In this document: positions 57,737 through 64,000 of the stretch, piece after piece
How the letters are laid out: each line of letters begins with the position of its first letter
How positions within the stretch are numbered: position 1 is the first letter of the stretch
Source: Roseisolibacter agri
Lineage (GTDB): Bacteria; Gemmatimonadota; Gemmatimonadetes; Gemmatimonadales; Gemmatimonadaceae
Assembly: GCF_030159095.1 (NCBI RefSeq)
Contig: NZ_BRXS01000003.1
Span: forward strand, 124,001 to 188,000
DNA: 64,000 bases
Reading direction: 5' to 3'
Translations under genes and position numbers: made by a program
Notes under the pieces: model-generated
Database searches by the model: none
What the model was told of the DNA's origin: nothing
What the model saw: the letters and a program-made list of their open reading frames with translations, nothing else

Positions 57737-58654
57737 TCAGCGCGCGGCGGTTCGCTTCGCGACGGTGATCTGCTTGATCATCCCGTGCGCGACGTGCGGC
57801 TTGCCGTCCTTCTTGTCGGGGAGGAAGCAGAGCAGCGCGTAGTCGCCCGGCGTGAAGTCGGCCGTGAACTGCATGCCGCGCCCCTTCGCGAGGCCCGTGG
57901 CGCCGCCCACCAGCTCCATCGGCGGCGGGCCCTGCATCCCCGTCTCGACCCACTTGAGCGCCTCGGCGGCCGTCTTGCCGGGCAGCAGGCGGGCGATGAA
58001 CGCCTCGTGGAACTGCTCGGCCTCGTTGACGATGCGCACCGTCTGGCGGCCCGCCGTGAGTGGCGCCGAGAAGGCGAAGTCGTAGTCGCGCAGCGTCATC
58101 GTGACGTCGGCCTTCGGCTCGGCCGCGGGCGCCGCGTTCGGCGTCACGGTGAGCGCCTTGTACATCCCCTTCGCGCTGTGCGGCACGCCGTCGGCGGCGG
58201 GGATGTGGCAGACCACGACGTAGTTGCCCGCCTCGAGGTTCACGGTGCCGTCGGCGAGCGCGCCGGGCATGCCCATCTGCGGGCCGCCCATGTCGATCGC
58301 CCACGCCGGCGGCGGCGCCTCGCCCTTGGCCAGCGCCTGCATCGCCTGCATGTAGTCGCCCACCGTCTTCCCCTGCTCGAGCTTCACGAACCAGACGTGG
58401 TGCAGCTCCTTGCCCGCGTTGACGATGCGGAAGGTCGTCGGGCCGGCGGGAATGCTGGCGGGCGCCTCGAACGCGTAGTCCATCGTCTTGATGGTGACGA
58501 CGCGCGGCGCGCCGCCGCTCTTCGCGACGCTCTTGGTGACGCGCGCGGCGGGCGTCGCGGACGCGAGGGAGGGAGCGGCATGCGTCGAGTGCTGCGCCAT
58601 CGCGGCGCTGGGCAGCAGGGCGCACAGGCCGAGCAGCAGGGCGGGCTTCCGCAT
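57737..58654 (-). CDS. Periplasmic protein with two cupredoxin-like domains
   Basis: The 305-residue product has a signal peptide (LLLGLCALLPSAAMAQ) and two similar beta-sandwich halves. The first has TMDYAFEAPASIPAGPTTFR and GNYVVVCHIPAADGVPHSAK; the second has LRDYDFAFSAPLTAGRQTVR and GDYALLCFLPDKKDGKPHVA. Each half ends with a Cys-x(n)-His-x-x-Gly/Lys-Met-like pattern (PHSAKGMYK, PHVAHGMIK) that resembles blue-copper ligand loops. Whether copper binds is uncertain. The ATG at 58654 follows AGGAGA by about eight bases and gives the signal peptide. Confidence 0.85.
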   Translation of the reverse strand: MRKPALLLGLCALLPSAAMAQHSTHAAPSLASATPAARVTKSVAKSGGAPRVVTIKTMDYAFEAPASIPAGPTTFRIVNAGKELHHVWFVKLEQGKTVGDYMQAMQALAKGEAPPPAWAIDMGGPQMGMPGALADGTVNLEAGNYVVVCHIPAADGVPHSAKGMYKALTVTPNAAPAAEPKADVTMTLRDYDFAFSAPLTAGRQTVRIVNEAEQFHEAFIARLLPGKTAAEALKWVETGMQGPPPMELVGGATGLAKGRGMQFTADFTPGDYALLCFLPDKKDGKPHVAHGMIKQITVAKRTAAR

Positions 58655-58913
58655 CGGAACGATCTCCTGGGTGCTGAAGGAACGGCGACGGTCCGGCGGG
58701 CGCGTCTCGCACGCGGCGCCGCGGGCCGATCGATGGGTCGGGTGACACGCCAATCATCGCCGCGCCGCGGCGCGCCCGAATGGGTACAACGACCCAGCGT
58801 CAAGACCTTGCCGCGGCCGCGGGCGTCGGCGAGCGTTCGCGCGTGCCGTTCCTCCGCCGCCCCTCCCCCGCCCACCCGCGCGCGTCGCGCGCCCGACCCG
58901 CTCGGATGCGCGC

Positions 58914-59615
58914 ATGCTGATCGGCGTCGCCGGCATGGTGGGCGCCGGCAAGAGCACGCTCACGCGCGCGCTGGCCGCCCGCTTCGGCCTGCAGCTCGCG
59001 CCCGAGAGCATCGGCGACGAGAACCCGTGGCTGGAGCCGTTCTACGCGCGCGGCGAGGAGTCGCGCCGCGAGTACGCGCTGCGCCTGCAGCTGCACTTCC
59101 TCGCGACGCGCTTCGAGAGCATGCGCCGCATCCGCGGCATGGGCGGCAGCTGGGTGCTGGACCGCACCTGGTACGAGGACGCGGAGGTGTTCGCGCGCGG
59201 CCTGTTCGACGAGCACCTCATGAGCGCCGTCGAGTGGGAGCTGTACCAGCGGCTGTACGGTGAGCTGCTGCACTCGCCCGCGGCGCGCCCGCCGAAGCTG
59301 CTCGTGTACCTCCACGGCCCGCTCGACGTGATCGTCGCGCGCATCGCGCGCCGCGGCCGCGCGGCGGAGAAGGACACGGACGTGGAGTACTGGGCGCGCC
59401 TGCACCGCCGCTACGAGCGGTGGATCGCGGGCTTCCGCCGCTGCCCCGTGCTGGCGATCGACGTGCGCGACTACGACCTGTTCGCCGATCCGGACGCGAT
59501 CGAGGCGGTGGCGGCGCGCGTGCGGCGGCGGCTGGAGCCGGACCTGCCGCAGACGGAGCTCTGGCCACCCGCCGAGCCGGCACGCGCGAGCCGTGCACTG
59601 GAAACCGCGCGATAG
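58914..59615 (+). CDS. Deoxynucleoside kinase
   Basis: This enzyme phosphorylates deoxynucleosides in salvage. The 233-residue product has the P-loop GVAGMVGAGKSTLTRALAAR, the EN-P region PESIGDENPWLEPFYARGEE, the DRTWYED segment (dNK DRS-like motif) and the LID-like stretch RIARRGRAAEKD. It matches the dGK/dAK family better than thymidine kinase 1. No ribosome binding site is obvious at the ATG, which nevertheless gives the family N terminus. Divergent from the cupredoxin-like gene. Confidence 0.9.
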   Translation: MLIGVAGMVGAGKSTLTRALAARFGLQLAPESIGDENPWLEPFYARGEESRREYALRLQLHFLATRFESMRRIRGMGGSWVLDRTWYEDAEVFARGLFDEHLMSAVEWELYQRLYGELLHSPAARPPKLLVYLHGPLDVIVARIARRGRAAEKDTDVEYWARLHRRYERWIAGFRRCPVLAIDVRDYDLFADPDAIEAVAARVRRRLEPDLPQTELWPPAEPARASRALETAR

Positions 59616-59812
59616 GGCGGAGGACGGAACCGCGGAAGACAGAACGGCGGAAGACGATGAAGCGTGAAACGATGAGGCGGACCCTTCGAGCTTGACGCTT
59701 CAAGCCGAGAGGTCCGCCTTTCCGTTTCACGCCCTTCCGTCCTCCGCTTCATCGTTCTCCGCCGTTCCGTCCTCCGCCGTTCCGTCCTCCGCCGTATCGT
59801 TCCGCCGGCGCG
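59612..59812. repeat. Full palindrome of the ~15-bp unit family, running into a coding sequence
   Basis: Left arm GGGCGGAGGACGGAACCGC and GCGTGAAACG, centre GAGGCGGACCCTTCGAGC / GGTCCGCCTT, right arm with three CCGTTCCGTCCTCCG units. The right arm extends into the 3' end of the phospholipase-D gene and encodes its C-terminal tail. Confidence 0.85.
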
Positions 59813-61302
59813 CGCGACAGCGCCCACGCCCTCCCCAGCAGCCCGATCGCCAGCCACGCGCCGAGCGCCGCGAGGGGCAGCGCGACGACCCACGGCCAGA
59901 GCACCGCGACGACCGCCAGCGCGAGCAGCGCGCCCGCGACGCCCGCGAACAGCGACGCCTCCGCGCGCCCGAGCACGCGCGTGCCGGCGATCGCCGCGCT
60001 CACCGCGTTGCCCAGTCGCAGTGCGCCGGCCGCCGCGCGCCCCACGCTGCCGTGGCCGCGCCGCCCGCGGTGGCGCCGCTCGCGCCGGTGCCGCGGTGCG
60101 CCGTCCGCGGGCGCGAGCGCGAGACGGCGCACGGGCGTCAGGCGCTGCTCGAGCACGACCTCCGTCGCGTTCCCGAGGTCGGTCGCGAACGCGTGCGCCA
60201 TCGCGTCCGCGAACTCCGCGTCCTCCACCACGACGTCCAGCTCGTAGTTCCCGAGCCAGCTCGCGAGGTTGAGGTTCGTCGAGCCCACGCGCGCCCAGCG
60301 GCCGTCCGACACCGCGGTCTTCGCGTGCAGCATCGGGCCGTTCCACTCGTACACGCGCACGCCGCCCTCCAGCAGCGGGCGGTAGCCGGCGCGCGACAGG
60401 GGGCGCAGCAGCGGGATGTCGGTGCCGCCCGGCACCAGCAGCCGCACGTCCACGCCGTCGCGCGCCGCGGCCAGCAGCGCCTGCACGTACGGTGGCGTGC
60501 CCGCGAAGTACGCGTCGGTGAGCCAGAGCGACTCGCGCGCCGCGGCCGCGATCAGCTGGTCGAGGCGCAGCAGCCCGCCGGTCCACGGCTCGCCGGCCAC
60601 CACGCGCACCGCCATCCCGCCCGCGTGCCCACCACGCGACGACGTCGCGTGCGCCTTCATCGGATCGTGCGGCAGCGGCGGCCCGCACGCCGCCCACACG
60701 CGCCCGAACGCGCGCTCGACGTCGGCCACCGCGGGCCCGCGCAGCGCGACGCCCGTGTCGCGCCACGGCGCCACGCCGGCCGCCGCGTCGCCCTCCCACA
60801 TGCGCCCCACGCACAGCCCCGTGACGAACGCGACCTCGCCGTCCACCGTCAGCGTCTTGCGGTGGTCGCGCGTGATCCAGTCGAACGGGCGCGCGAGCCG
60901 CGGCGGGTTGAACACGCGCACCTCGACGCCCGCGTCGCGCAGCCGACGCCAGTAGCGCCGCGACGTCTTGCCGACGCCCCCCAGCCAGTCGTACAGCACG
61001 CGCACCGCGATGCCGTCGCGCGCCCGCGCGATCAGCGCGTCCGCGAAGCGCGCGCCCGTCGCGTCGTCGTGGATGATGTAGCTCTCGAAGTGCACGTACC
61101 GCTCGGCCGCCGCGATGGCGGCCAGCCACGCGGGATAGTTCTCGCCCGCGTCGCGCAGCAGCCGCACGGCGTTGCCGTGCACCAGCGGGGCACCCACCGC
61201 GCGCGTGAACGCCTGGTCGAGCAGCGTGCGCTCGCCCGCGTCGCGCGCGCCGAGCATGATGCGCCCCTCGCGCGCGTCGCCGCTCCGCAGGCGCCCGGGC
61301 AT
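59749..61302 (-). CDS. Phospholipase-D-family cardiolipin synthase
   Basis: This enzyme probably joins phosphatidyl groups to make cardiolipin. The 517-residue product has two HKD motifs: [16 protein letters not shown] (first) and [18 protein letters not shown] (second). Typical surrounding segments are [20 protein letters not shown] and [20 protein letters not shown]. Two C-terminal hydrophobic segments ([20 protein letters not shown] and [16 protein letters not shown]-like) follow a basic linker. The last 14 or so residues ([14 protein letters not shown]) are encoded by the right arm of a dispersed palindrome, so the native C terminus has been replaced or extended by a repeat. Start at 61302; later ATGs are possible. 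Confidence 0.9.
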   Translation of the reverse strand: MPGRLRSGDAREGRIMLGARDAGERTLLDQAFTRAVGAPLVHGNAVRLLRDAGENYPAWLAAIAAAERYVHFESYIIHDDATGARFADALIARARDGIAVRVLYDWLGGVGKTSRRYWRRLRDAGVEVRVFNPPRLARPFDWITRDHRKTLTVDGEVAFVTGLCVGRMWEGDAAAGVAPWRDTGVALRGPAVADVERAFGRVWAACGPPLPHDPMKAHATSSRGGHAGGMAVRVVAGEPWTGGLLRLDQLIAAAARESLWLTDAYFAGTPPYVQALLAAARDGVDVRLLVPGGTDIPLLRPLSRAGYRPLLEGGVRVYEWNGPMLHAKTAVSDGRWARVGSTNLNLASWLGNYELDVVVEDAEFADAMAHAFATDLGNATEVVLEQRLTPVRRLALAPADGAPRHRRERRHRGRRGHGSVGRAAAGALRLGNAVSAAIAGTRVLGRAEASLFAGVAGALLALAVVAVLWPWVVALPLAALGAWLAIGLLGRAWALSRAPAERYGGGRNGGGRNGGER

Positions 61303-61306
61303 CGCG

Positions 61307-62629
61307 CTACGGCGCCTCGGGGCCGCTGCGATGCGCCGCGCGCAGCACCGCGTCGTCGCCGTCGCCGCCGGGCACCGGCCGCACGCCCAGCAGCCGCGCG
61401 AGGAACGGATAGACGTGCACGTTGCGGAACGCCGGCAGCTCGCCGAGCGGGCGCACGTTGGGCCCGGCGGCGAGGAAGATGCCGTCGAGGCCCGGCGCGG
61501 CGGCCGGATCCCACCCGTGATCGCCCGGGTTGATGCGCACGTTCGGCGGCACGGGGCGCGCGGTGACGAAGTGCCCCGGTCCCGCGAGCACCACGAGGTC
61601 GCCCGCGCGCGGCTGGTCGCGCAGCGCCCACTCCACCGGCGTCTCGCGGCGGCGCCACACGCGCGCCGGTACGCCCGACGCCGCGAAGCCGCGCTGCAGC
61701 GCCGCGTACGTCGCCTCCAGACGTGCCGCGTCGCCGTCGAACCAGAGCGCCATGTACGGGCCGTTGTCGACCGCGCGGACGTGCGTCATGTCGGCCCACC
61801 GCGAGAGGTCCACCACCGGCTCCGCCGCCAGCGGCAGCATGCCGTGGTCGGAGAGCACGACGACGTTCACGCGCGCCGCCACCGGCGACGCGGCGACGCT
61901 GTCGAGCAGGCGTCCGACCGCGCGGTCGGCGGCGGCGACGGCGCTGTCGGTGGCCGCCGCGGTGGGGCCGTTGCGATGGCCGATCTGGTCGACCGAGGGC
62001 ACGTACACCGCGACGAAGCGCGGGCGCGTCGCCGCGGGCCGCCGCAGCCACGCCGCGATCGAGTCGACCTTGGTCTCGGTGGAGATGCGGTCGTCGTACG
62101 GCTGCATCACCGTGCTCGCGCGCACGCCGTCGGCGGTGGGCGCGGCGGAGCCCGGCCAGAAGAACGTCGCCGCGCGCACGCCCTGCCGCTCCGCCGTCGC
62201 CCACAGCGGCTCCGCCTGATACCAGCGCGCCTCGCCCGGTGCGACGGAGTCCTTGCTGACGTACATCGCGTGCAGCGCGGGGTCCCACATCTTGTTCATC
62301 ACGAGCCCCGAGTGCCCCGGCACGCGCCCCGTCACCATCGTGAAGTGGTTGGGGAACGTCAGCGACGGGAAGCTCGGCGTGAGGGCGCGCGCGCGCACGC
62401 CGCGCGCCGCGAGGCGCGCGAGGTTCGGCAGCGGCAGCCCGCGCTCCAGGTACGTGCGGCCGAAGCCGTCGAACGAGAGCACGACGACGATCGGGCCCGC
62501 GGTGTCGGCGGCCGCGCGCGCGGAGGGCGCGGGCGTCGGGGCGGGCGTGACGCCGCGCGCGCACGCGGCAGCGGCGGCCGCGGCCAGCGTCAGTGGGAGG
62601 AGTCGGCGTGCGCGCATCACGACGCTCAT
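61307..62629 (-). CDS. Type I phosphodiesterase / nucleotide pyrophosphatase lipoprotein
   Basis: An alkaline-phosphatase-superfamily enzyme of the NPP type. The 440-residue product has a lipobox signal ([15 protein letters not shown]), the metal-binding and nucleophile stretch [20 protein letters not shown] with [20 protein letters not shown] (Thr nucleophile in the TFPN motif), [13 protein letters not shown] and DHGWDP. This order is the family signature. The ATG at 62629 overlaps the ogt stop (ATGA), and a second ATG is 12 bp later. It lies downstream of ogt in a two-gene operon. Confidence 0.92.
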   Translation of the reverse strand: MSVVMRARRLLPLTLAAAAAAACARGVTPAPTPAPSARAAADTAGPIVVVLSFDGFGRTYLERGLPLPNLARLAARGVRARALTPSFPSLTFPNHFTMVTGRVPGHSGLVMNKMWDPALHAMYVSKDSVAPGEARWYQAEPLWATAERQGVRAATFFWPGSAAPTADGVRASTVMQPYDDRISTETKVDSIAAWLRRPAATRPRFVAVYVPSVDQIGHRNGPTAAATDSAVAAADRAVGRLLDSVAASPVAARVNVVVLSDHGMLPLAAEPVVDLSRWADMTHVRAVDNGPYMALWFDGDAARLEATYAALQRGFAASGVPARVWRRRETPVEWALRDQPRAGDLVVLAGPGHFVTARPVPPNVRINPGDHGWDPAAAPGLDGIFLAAGPNVRPLGELPAFRNVHVYPFLARLLGVRPVPGGDGDDAVLRAAHRSGPEAP

Positions 62630-63153
62630 CCCAGCGACAGCGCGAAGCCGCCGAAGCCGCCGTCGGCGCGGTTGCGCACCGCGTCCTCGTGGCGGAGCAG
62701 CCAGCGCTTCCGGTCGAGCCCCCCCGCGTAGCCGGTGAGCGAGCCGTCGGCGCCGACGATGCGGTGACACGGCACGACGATGCCGAGCGGGTTGCGGCCG
62801 TTCGCCGCGCCGACGGCGCGCGTCGCGTTCGGGTCGCCGAGCGTGCGCGCGATCGCGAGGTACGTGGTCGTCTCGCCGAACGGGATCTCGCGCAGCGCCG
62901 CCCACACGCGCTGCTGGAACGGCGTGCCCACGGGCGCCATCGGCAGGTCGAACGTCGTGCGCGCGCCCGCGAAGTAGTCGCCGAGCTGCGCACACGCCTC
63001 GGCCAGCACGCCGGGGCCGGAGGAGACGCGCTCCCAGCTCGCGTGCACCGCCGACGGCGCGGCCCCCATGGCCACGCGCGTGAGCGCGTCGCCCTCGGCA
63101 GTGAGGAGGATCGGGCCGAGCGGAGTGTCGAGCCAGGTGTAGCGAGTGGGCAT
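62626..63153 (-). CDS. ogt: Methylated-DNA-protein cysteine methyltransferase (Ogt)
   Basis: This suicide DNA-repair protein removes alkyl groups from O6-guanine. The 175-residue product has the acceptor motif NPLGIVVPCHRIVGADGSLT with the PCHR cysteine, the DNA-binding helix YLAIARTLGDPNATRAVGAA and an N-terminal ribonuclease-like domain. Length is normal. It precedes the phosphodiesterase gene with a four-base overlap. Confidence 0.96.
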   Translation of the reverse strand: MPTRYTWLDTPLGPILLTAEGDALTRVAMGAAPSAVHASWERVSSGPGVLAEACAQLGDYFAGARTTFDLPMAPVGTPFQQRVWAALREIPFGETTTYLAIARTLGDPNATRAVGAANGRNPLGIVVPCHRIVGADGSLTGYAGGLDRKRWLLRHEDAVRNRADGGFGGFALSLG

Positions 63154-63278
63154 GCGGGAAATGTAAGGGCGCGGGCCGCCCCGGTCGCGCCGCGGTGTGC
63201 AAGAACGCGCATGACGGTCGTCTCACGAGGAGCGGGGCCGTCGGCCGCCGCGCCGCCACCCTCCGACCGAGCGTCCGC

Positions 63279-64000
63279 ATGTCGCACGTCCTCCGAACCT
63301 TCCTCGCCTTCCTCCTCTGCGGCGCGGCGCTGGCCTGCGGCGACAAGAGCACGTCGCGCGGGACGCGCGGGGAGGCGGCGCAGCTGCAGTCGACCGTGCG
63401 CGACGCCGCGCCGACCGCGGCGCCCTCGGCACCGCCGCCGCCGCCGGCCGAGGTGCCGCTCGTGGGCGAGGCGGGCGGCGTGGCGGGCAGGGTCGCGGGC
63501 GACGTCGCGAACGTCGCGCCCGAGCGTCGCGCCGCGCGCCCGGAGGCGATGCCGGCCCCCGCGCCCGCGGGCGCTCCCGGCGCCCAGATCGCATCCAGCG
63601 ACACCGCGTCGGCCGCGCCGGCGATGCTGATCCGCACCGGCCAGGCGTCGATCGAGGTGGACTCGCTGGAGCCCGCGATCGCCGCCGTGCGAGCGCTCGC
63701 GCAGCGGATGGGCGGCTACGTCGCGAACACGTCGCTCGCCGCGGGCCGCGAGCAGGTGCGCGCGGCGACGCTGCAGCTCAAGGTGCCGTCGGCGCGCTTC
63801 GACGCGCTGGTGGGGGGGCTCGCGCCGCTGGGCCGCGTCGAGATGGTGAACGTGAGCGCGGAGGACGTGGGCGAGGAGTACGTGGACGTCGCGGCGCGCG
63901 TCGCCAACGCGCGGCGCCTGGAGGCGCGGCTGCTGACGCTCCTGGAGCGCAGCGCCGCGCGCCTGAGCGACGTGCTGTCGGTCGAGCGCGAGCTGGCGCG
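63279..64000 (+). CDS. DUF4349 lipoprotein (3' truncated by window edge)
   Basis: The frame opens at ATG 63279 and runs off the window. The first 240 residues show a lipobox (FLAFLLCGAALACGDKS), an Ala/Pro-rich linker and the DUF4349 domain (AMLIRTGQASIEVDSLEPAI, LAQRMGGYVANTSLAAGREQ, LGRVEMVNVSAEDVGEEYVD, AARVANARRLEARLLTLLER). DUF4349 proteins usually end with a coiled coil and a membrane helix, which lie beyond the edge. Divergent from ogt. Confidence 0.88.
   Translation, partial: MSHVLRTFLAFLLCGAALACGDKSTSRGTRGEAAQLQSTVRDAAPTAAPSAPPPPPAEVPLVGEAGGVAGRVAGDVANVAPERRAARPEAMPAPAPAGAPGAQIASSDTASAAPAMLIRTGQASIEVDSLEPAIAAVRALAQRMGGYVANTSLAAGREQVRAATLQLKVPSARFDALVGGLAPLGRVEMVNVSAEDVGEEYVDVAARVANARRLEARLLTLLERSAARLSDVLSVERELA

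Overview
This window is very GC-rich, chromosomal bacterial DNA. The gene content (a flagellar locus with fused or extended components, a DUF5916 outer-membrane protein, many Ala/Pro-rich lipoproteins with names such as DUF4349 and S41) suggests a motile member of Gemmatimonadota. That placement is inferred from general resemblance, not from a marker gene.

Bases 1-39370 are essentially one flagellar supercluster on the + strand. Its first part is fliI (cut by the window edge), fliJ, a motE/ylxF-like gene, fliK, flgD, flgE, fliL, fliM, fliN and a fused fliO-fliP. A - strand tripartite RND efflux operon (tolC-like, acrA-like, acrB-like) and a divergent S41 peptidase lipoprotein interrupt it at 10.9-18.3 kb. 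The cluster then resumes with fliQ, fliR, flhB, flhA, flhF, flhG and fliA plus a small membrane protein, followed by flgF, flgG, flgA, flgH, flgI, flgJ (rod-binding domain only), flgN, flgK and csrA, and finally motA and motB. Together these encode the export gate and ATPase, C-ring, rod, hook, P- and L-rings, stator and class-switch regulators. Flagellin, flgL, fliD, fliE/F/G/H and flgB/C are not in the window.

The most unusual object lies between motA and motB. A lower-GC island of about 2.76 kb (about 35805-38565) sits exactly in the 5' end of motB. The original motB start is left behind as a 39-codon stub. The island's right end supplies a replacement motB start that encodes the same amino acids with different third-codon bases. 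The island carries an XRE regulator, a KAP-family P-loop NTPase, a divergent 90-aa protein and a hairpin-rich non-coding tract. Both arms of one hairpin are copies of the motB target sequence. No integrase is visible.

Bases 39.4-64 kb hold ordinary accessory and housekeeping genes: a PepSY lipoprotein, an EAL/HDOD signalling protein, a glycine-zipper lipoprotein, an ABC exporter, a DUF5916 outer-membrane protein, a HipA-like kinase with its DUF3037 partner, gamma-glutamyltransferase, DinB, a qorB/HxlR divergent pair, a cupredoxin-like protein, a deoxynucleoside kinase, a phospholipase-D/cardiolipin synthase, a type I phosphodiesterase, an alkyltransferase (Ogt) and a DUF4349 lipoprotein cut by the right edge.

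Several dispersed repeat families fill the gaps between genes: long palindromes built from ~15-bp units, composite hairpins built around GGATGCTCCGGATGAAACGG-like arms, and heptamer-based palindromes. One heptamer palindrome lies in frame inside flhF. No tRNA, rRNA, CRISPR array or insertion-sequence transposase was found.
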